This document shows positions 59,890-64,000 of a DNA stretch of 64,000 bases, in pieces. The DNA is taken from positions 1 through 64,000 of the forward strand of contig JBQTIB010000059.1 in the NCBI GenBank assembly GCA_052389435.1. Direction: 5' to 3'. A program made the translations under genes and the position numbers. The notes beneath the pieces were generated by a model, which was given only the letters and a program-made list of their open reading frames with translations, had not been told where the DNA came from and made no database searches. Source of the DNA: JBQTKD01 sp052389435. Lineage in GTDB: Bacteria > Actinomycetota > Actinomycetes > Sporichthyales > Sporichthyaceae. Each line of letters begins with the position of its first letter. The first letter of the stretch is position 1.

Positions 59890-60754
59890 GGACGTCGTCC
59901 AGGCGACGTTGCACGACCTCCAGGTCGTCGCGATCCTTGACCACCGCACCGAGGGTGTCCTGCGCGACCTCGGCGGTCAGGTCCGTCTCGCCGAGAAACT
60001 CCAGGGTGCGCGCCCAGTCGATGGTCTCCGCGACGCCCGGGGGCTTGGCGAGGTCCAGCTCGCGCAGCCGGTTGACCGCCGCGACGACCTTGCCCGCCAG
60101 CACCTGCGAAACGCCGGGACGACGTGCCAGCACGATGGCGACCTCGCGCTCGGCTGCGGGGTAGGAGATCCAGTGGTACATGCAGCGGCGCTTGAGGGCG
60201 TCGTGCAGTTCGCGGGTGCGGTTGGAGGTCAGGATCACCACCGGCGGCGATTCGGCCTTCACGGTGCCGATCTCCGGGATCGAGATCTGGAAGTCCGAGA
60301 GCAGTTCGAGCAGGATCGCCTCGAACTCGTCGTCGGCCCGATCGATCTCGTCGATCAGCAGGACGGCGTCCGAGCCCGCCTTGATGGCCGCGAGCAACGG
60401 ACGTTCCAGGAGGAACCTCGGACCGAAGACGGCGTCGACGTTCGCCTCGTTCCCGGCATCCTGCTCGGACATGGCGCGGATGTGCAGCAGTTGGCGGGCG
60501 TAGTCCCACTCGTACAGGGCCTGGGCGGTGTCGATGCCCTCGTAGCACTGGAGCCGAATGAGCTTCTTGCCGAAGACCTCGGCGACGGTCTTGGCGATCT
60601 CGGTCTTGCCGACGCCGACCTCGCCCTCGAGCAGCAGCGGGCGGCCGAGGTGCAGACAGACGTGCAGGGCGGTGGCGAGACCGCGATCGGCGAGGTAGTC
60701 CGCGCCGCGGAGGGTCTCGGTCAGCGCCGCGACCGTCGGCGGGTAGGCCGCCAC
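59882..60754 (-). CDS. coxD: CoxD, MoxR-type AAA+ ATPase
   Basis: This 290-aa AAA+ chaperone has Walker A LLLEGEVGVGKTEIAK, Walker B AVLLIDEIDRADDEFE, sensor 1 VVILTSNRTREL and the arginine-containing LKRRCMYHWISYP. CoxD introduces sulphur and copper into the CoxL site in Oligotropha. GTG 60754 begins one base after the preceding stop. It is on the strand opposite coxMSLG and converges on it. Confidence 0.92.
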   Translation of the reverse strand: MAAYPPTVAALTETLRGADYLADRGLATALHVCLHLGRPLLLEGEVGVGKTEIAKTVAEVFGKKLIRLQCYEGIDTAQALYEWDYARQLLHIRAMSEQDAGNEANVDAVFGPRFLLERPLLAAIKAGSDAVLLIDEIDRADDEFEAILLELLSDFQISIPEIGTVKAESPPVVILTSNRTRELHDALKRRCMYHWISYPAAEREVAIVLARRPGVSQVLAGKVVAAVNRLRELDLAKPPGVAETIDWARTLEFLGETDLTAEVAQDTLGAVVKDRDDLEVVQRRLDDVLA

Positions 60755-60755
60755 G

Positions 60756-61031
60756 TCAGAGTTCGCCGTCGGCGACGCTCTGCCCGATGCTCTTGGTGCC
60801 GGCGGGGAGTTTTCCTTCGTTCTCCAACTGCCGGCGCCACTCCTCGCGCATCGCAGCGGCCATGCCTTCGTCGTCCATGCCCTTGATGCCGAGCATGGCG
60901 GTGTTCTTGCAGACCCTGCCGGTCGGTTGGGGCTCGGGCAGGTCGGCACCGCTCGCCTGCTCGGCGGACCAGATGTCGCGGAGGACGTTCAGCGCCTGCT
61001 CGGCGCCATTGCCGTTGGGCCTATCGGTCAT
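60756..61031 (-). CDS. Small hydrophilic protein upstream of coxD
   Basis: This 91-aa protein has an N-terminal helical half (AEQALNVLRDIWSAEQASG), then RVCKNTAMLGIKGMDDEGMAAAMREEWRR and a short tail. No known family. It is immediately upstream of coxD and probably co-transcribed. ATG 61031. Confidence 0.6.
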   Translation of the reverse strand: MTDRPNGNGAEQALNVLRDIWSAEQASGADLPEPQPTGRVCKNTAMLGIKGMDDEGMAAAMREEWRRQLENEGKLPAGTKSIGQSVADGEL

Positions 61032-61182
61032 CTCCTCAGGCTAGACCCGCGGCGCGAACCGTTCCATAGCCAGAGAATTCAGTTTCCAGACCGTCGGTTC
61101 GACCGATGAGTTTCTGTCGGTGGTCTGGTCTTGGCTAGGGAAGGCGCCCGGAGGGGGCGCGCACTCGGCACTGGAGGGCGTT

Positions 61183-61554
61183 ATGGGAGCACCGGTCGTT
61201 CACTTCGAGATTCTGGGCAGGGACCAGGCGGCGTTGAGCGCCTTCTACGGCGAGATCTTCGATTGGAAGGTCGACGCGAACAACCCGGTCGGCTACGGCA
61301 TGGTCGACCGCGAGTCGAACCTGAACAGGGACGGCATCGGCATCGGCGGCGGGATCATGGGCCTGCCCGAGGAGCAGTGCCCGCAACCGTTGGTCACCTT
61401 CTACGTCGAGGTCCCGAGCGTCGAGGACGCGCTCGCGCACGCCGAGCGTCTCGGCGGCAAGCGCCTGATGGGCCCCGAGAGCCCGATGGAGGGCCTGGTC
61501 ATCGGCATGTTCGCCGACCCGGAGGGCCACCCCATCGGAGTCATCCAGTCCTGA
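61183..61554 (+). CDS. VOC-superfamily (glyoxalase-like) protein
   Basis: This 123-aa protein has the beta-alpha-beta-beta-beta pattern of the vicinal-oxygen-chelate fold: VVHFEILGRDQAALSAFYGEIFDW and VTFYVEVPSVEDALAHAERLGGK, with DPEGHPIGVIQS at the end. Substrate unknown. GGAGGG lies 5 bases before ATG 61183. Confidence 0.88.
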   Translation: MGAPVVHFEILGRDQAALSAFYGEIFDWKVDANNPVGYGMVDRESNLNRDGIGIGGGIMGLPEEQCPQPLVTFYVEVPSVEDALAHAERLGGKRLMGPESPMEGLVIGMFADPEGHPIGVIQS

Positions 61555-61561
61555 GGCGCCG

Positions 61562-61939
61562 TCAGACTACGACGAGTTCGAGATCCGAATCGATGGTGCG
61601 CAAATCGTCTGGATCGCTGGTCACCACGGGCTGCCGGGCTCGGCGCGCGCACAGAACCACGTGAGCGTCGACGATGTCGGACGTCCCGCTGTCGGCCAAG
61701 AGTCGGCCGACAGCGGTGGCGTCTGCACGGTCCAGGGCGACGACCCTGGTGGTCGTTGTACGGAGAAGTCGGACGAGACGCACCTGGCGCGCCGGGTCGC
61801 GCATTACTTGGGCCAAGGCCGTCCCGGGCACCGTCAGCGGCAGAGCAAGTTCGGTTGCCCTCGCGATCAGCACAACGACCTTTCGTTCGGCGCGTTCCGC
61901 GGCGATGAGCCCGCCCGCGTCGAAGGTGAATCCGGACAT
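61562..61939 (-). CDS. PIN-domain (VapC-like) toxin
   Basis: This 125-aa protein shows FDAGGLIAAE at the N-terminus (first acidic residue), DSGTSDIVDAHVVLCARR (later acidic residues) and VVTSDPDDLRTID (last Asp), the PIN RNase pattern. ATG 61939 is the likely start; longer in-frame readings exist. The antitoxin-like gene ends 73 bases upstream. Confidence 0.8.
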   Translation of the reverse strand: MSGFTFDAGGLIAAERAERKVVVLIARATELALPLTVPGTALAQVMRDPARQVRLVRLLRTTTTRVVALDRADATAVGRLLADSGTSDIVDAHVVLCARRARQPVVTSDPDDLRTIDSDLELVVV

Positions 61940-62012
61940 CTGCGAGCGGTCGCGTGCCGGGCGCAAGCGGCGCTCGTCGAGGCTCCGCACGTTGGCGGGC
62001 CGGGCGCCCACG

Positions 62013-62255
62013 CTAGGGCTCGCGCCGGAGGATGCCGTCGGCCCACTCGCGCTCGGCGTCGGTGAGGTCTCCACCGCTGGCGGCAAGCATCTCCGACAGC
62101 GCCACAGCCCAGCCGCCCTCGTCCGCGAGGGCCAGTTCGACGGCGTGCTGGACAAAGCCCGACACCGAAGCCGCCCTGCCGGAACGCGTCATCGCCTGAA
62201 TCTGCGCCACCTGGTCAACCGTCAGCGTGACGGTGACCTTCTTCGTATCCGCCAT
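62013..62255 (-). CDS. VapB-like antitoxin
   Basis: This 80-aa protein has an RHH-like N-terminus (KKVTVTLTVDQVAQIQAMTRSGRAASVSGFVQHAV) and an acidic C-terminal toxin-binding part (LTDAEREWADGIL). ATG 62255 is used; an in-frame ATG lies 12 bases upstream. Confidence 0.75.
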   Translation of the reverse strand: MADTKKVTVTLTVDQVAQIQAMTRSGRAASVSGFVQHAVELALADEGGWAVALSEMLAASGGDLTDAEREWADGILRREP

Positions 62256-62287
62256 ACCGAATACCATACCGCCTCGGGTCCTGGGAA

Positions 62288-62887
62288 TCAGCGGGGCTCT
62301 TCGCACCGCAGTGCCGCTCCGGCGGCGGCCAGAATCACGGCGTCGAGGCTCTCGGGGGGCGGCTTTCCGGCGAGCAGGTAGCGCCGGATGGCCGCGACCG
62401 GCAGGTCGAGAAGTGCGAACGTGCTCGCCTGCAGGTGCTCGCGGCGGACGGAGCCGAGGCGGCGTTGAGCAAACCCCCGAACGGCGCGGGCGAGGTTCTG
62501 GTTGACCGCAGCCAGGTCGGCGGCAAGGTCGTCCGGCCACTGGGCGACCAGCAGTTCTCGGCTCTGCGTCGCGAGCACCTGAGCCGCCGCCAGGTCCTCG
62601 CGCGCCCAGCGGGGGTAGTGCAGGACGGCGTCGGCAAAGGCTGCATCGACCTCGGGCTGCGCGAGGGCGGCGATCATGCCGACCTGGCCGCGCTGCGCGC
62701 ATCGGATCCAGAGCCGGGCGAACAGGTGGTCCCTGCTCGGGAAGCGGTAGTAGATCGAGCCGCTGTTGCCACCCATCTCCGCCGCGACCGCATCCAGCGA
62801 GACGTTCGGCGGTCCACCGACGCGGGTGATCGAGCGCAGCGCCGCGTCGAGAATCGCGTCGTCGTCGTAGCGCGGGGGCCGGGGCAC
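62288..62887 (-). CDS. TetR-family regulator
   Basis: This 199-aa protein has an N-terminal HTH (DAILDAALRSITRVGGPPNVSLDAVAAEMGGNSGSIYYRFPSRDHLFA; short core GSIYYRFPSRDHL) and a ligand-binding helical C-terminus. It is divergent from the enoyl-CoA hydratase gene and likely controls it. GTG 62887. Confidence 0.9.
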   Translation of the reverse strand: MPRPPRYDDDAILDAALRSITRVGGPPNVSLDAVAAEMGGNSGSIYYRFPSRDHLFARLWIRCAQRGQVGMIAALAQPEVDAAFADAVLHYPRWAREDLAAAQVLATQSRELLVAQWPDDLAADLAAVNQNLARAVRGFAQRRLGSVRREHLQASTFALLDLPVAAIRRYLLAGKPPPESLDAVILAAAGAALRCEEPR

Positions 62888-62896
62888 GTGGCCAAG

Positions 62897-62906
62897 AATA
62901 CGTATT
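62897..62906. promoter_or_regulatory. AATACGTATT palindrome in divergent promoter
   Basis: A perfect 10-bp palindrome lies 9 bases upstream of the TetR gene start, in the AT-rich 70-base divergent region. It is a plausible half or whole operator for the TetR protein. Confidence 0.4.
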
Positions 62907-62957
62907 TGAGGCTAGGGTTAAAAATATGTGCCCGAGCCTCCACGAATCGGTGACTCC

Positions 62958-63737
62958 ATGAGCTGGACGATCGAACGACGGAGCCGCGTCGCCGTGGTCA
63001 CGATGACGACGAACCCGGTCAACGCGCAGAACCACGCGTTCTTCGCCGACCTGCACGAGGCGTTCGACCTCCTCGAGCGCGAGCACCCCGACTCTCCTGT
63101 CGTGCTGACGGGAACCGGGGCGAGGTTCTCCGCGGGCCTCGACCTCGGCGAGCACTTCCCGATCTTCGCCGGCGACCCCGCCGGCGTGCGGGCCTGGTTC
63201 GCCGAATACCGGGCGACCAACCTGCGCCTGTTCACCTATCCACGACCGACGGTCGCGGCGGTCAACGGGCACGCGTTCGCCGGCGGTTTGATCACCGCGG
63301 CGGTCTGCGACTACCGCGTGTGCGTCGAAGACGGCGCGAAGTTCGGCCTCAACGAGGTACCGATCGGCATCCCGATGCCGGCGATCTACGTGCGCATGCT
63401 CGCCTACGCGTGGGGTGAGGCGATCACGGCCCGCACAAGTCTGTTCGGCGAGATCGTGGACTGCACGCAGGCCCACGCCTGGGGCATGGTCCACGAGCTC
63501 GTCCCGGCAGGCGAGGTCGTCGACCGCGCCGTCGCGTTCGCCGATGCCGTCCCCGAGGACTGCCTGGAGCAGTACGCGTACACCAAACGCGCCTGCCAGG
63601 CCCCGACGCTGCGGGACATCGCCGCCCTCGCCGACCCGCTCGACGAGGAGCTGCCCACCTGGTTCACCACCGACAACGCCCGCCACGCGCACCGCCGCTA
63701 TTGGCGGCAGCTCAAGGGTGCGCCCGCGCCGTGGTGA
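62958..63737 (+). CDS. Enoyl-CoA hydratase/isomerase (crotonase) family
   Basis: This 259-aa crotonase-fold protein has the first oxyanion-hole strand GARFSAGLDLGEHF and the second NGHAFAGGLITAAVCDYRV, then LNEVPIGIPMPA. The catalytic Glu pair of classic hydratases is not obvious, so substrate and reaction are open. ATG 62958 starts SWTIERRSRVAVVTM; a GTG 30 bases upstream is possible. Confidence 0.88.
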   Translation: MSWTIERRSRVAVVTMTTNPVNAQNHAFFADLHEAFDLLEREHPDSPVVLTGTGARFSAGLDLGEHFPIFAGDPAGVRAWFAEYRATNLRLFTYPRPTVAAVNGHAFAGGLITAAVCDYRVCVEDGAKFGLNEVPIGIPMPAIYVRMLAYAWGEAITARTSLFGEIVDCTQAHAWGMVHELVPAGEVVDRAVAFADAVPEDCLEQYAYTKRACQAPTLRDIAALADPLDEELPTWFTTDNARHAHRRYWRQLKGAPAPW

Positions 63738-64000
63738 CCGTCGCGTCCCTTCCGTCGTGGGTGATCTGGCAGGCGCGCCCGTTCCCGGACGCCAACCTGC
63801 TCCTGTTCCGCGGCAGGCAGCCCACCATGGTGGACACCGGTTTCGTTGGGCACGCCGCCGAGACCGTGGCCTGGGTGCGTTCGCAGGCGCCCGAACTGGC
63901 GTTGGTGGTCAACACGCACTGGCACGCCGACCACGTGGGCGGCAACGGCCGACTGCAGGCCGCCGGCATCGGAATCGCGGCGAGCGTGCCGGACGCCGCG
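63734..64000 (+). CDS. Metallo-beta-lactamase-fold hydrolase (partial)
   Basis: The first 89 codons run off the window end. The metal-binding motif is visible in VVNTHWHADHVGGNGRL (H-x-H-x-D-H), preceded by TMVDTGFVGHAAETVAWV. GTG 63734 overlaps the preceding stop (GTGA); GTG 63731 is also possible. The C-terminus is not seen. Confidence 0.85.
   Translation, partial: MTVASLPSWVIWQARPFPDANLLLFRGRQPTMVDTGFVGHAAETVAWVRSQAPELALVVNTHWHADHVGGNGRLQAAGIGIAASVPDAA

Overview
The window is about 64 kb of high-GC DNA with GTG/TTG starts, GGAGG-type ribosome sites and actinobacterial gene neighbourhoods (der-cmk-tyrA-aroH-rluB-scpB-scpA-parA-xerD; tyrS-tlyA-nadK-recN-steA-mctB; pyrG). It fits a chromosome of a filamentous or soil actinomycete (Frankiales/Sporichthyales-like at a guess; the species cannot be read from the sequence). 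Positions 1-16.2 kb look like an integrative mobilizable element lying against the 3' end of a tRNA-Pro gene. Positions 16.3-64 kb are mostly core chromosome with two unusual accessory patches. Region 1 (57-16250) holds a tyrosine integrase, an AbiEi/AbiEii toxin-antitoxin pair, a lone HTH antitoxin-like protein, a translationally coupled DUF6880-like / PD-(D/E)XK nuclease pair, a trypsin-like protease, a giant MobF relaxase-helicase fused to a DnaG/Toprim primase core, an excisionase-type HTH protein, several decayed genes and a 590-aa orphan. No type IV secretion genes are visible, so any transfer would need a helper. Region 2 (16.3-27.4 kb) is housekeeping: the GTPase Der, CMP kinase, prephenate dehydrogenase, chorismate mutase, a 23S pseudouridine synthase, ScpB/ScpA and a ParA ATPase for chromosome organisation, XerD, and alanine dehydrogenase. 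Many of these overlap by 1-4 bases. Region 3 (27.5-32.4 kb) is the most novel patch. Five separate very small genes (50-58 codons, all on the minus strand) encode peptides rich in Arg and aromatic residues. Three share a short N-terminal motif of the type F-S-I-P/A-T-V-G, a fourth has a variant F-E-I-P-V-A-G, and one lacks it; most have a Ser/Thr/Asp/Trp-rich tail. Each has its own Shine-Dalgarno site, an inverted repeat 20-24 bases upstream of the start codon and a hairpin after the stop codon. They are interleaved with a compact Ser/Thr kinase and an ABC exporter. This looks like an undescribed family of cationic small proteins or RiPP-like precursors. Region 4 (32.4-49 kb) returns to core genes: a Nudix hydrolase, CTP synthase, a GT4 glycosyltransferase, a MurJ-like flippase, a MraY/WecA-like transferase, MctB (probably with a CTG start), SteA, a MacB-like permease with two paralogous secreted proteins, RecN, NAD kinase, TlyA and TyrS. 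A MazEF-like module between tyrS and mpg appears to cut short another gene. Region 5 (50.6-61 kb) is a form I aerobic CO dehydrogenase locus: an XdhC/CoxI-like protein carrying a YHS-type domain, then coxM-coxS-coxL-coxG, then five consecutive small single-helix membrane proteins. Converging on them are a GIY-YIG-like protein, the VWA protein CoxE and the MoxR ATPase CoxD. The locus points to energy gain from trace CO. The right edge carries a VOC protein, a VapBC-like pair, a TetR regulator divergent from an enoyl-CoA hydratase, and a partial metallo-beta-lactamase-fold enzyme.
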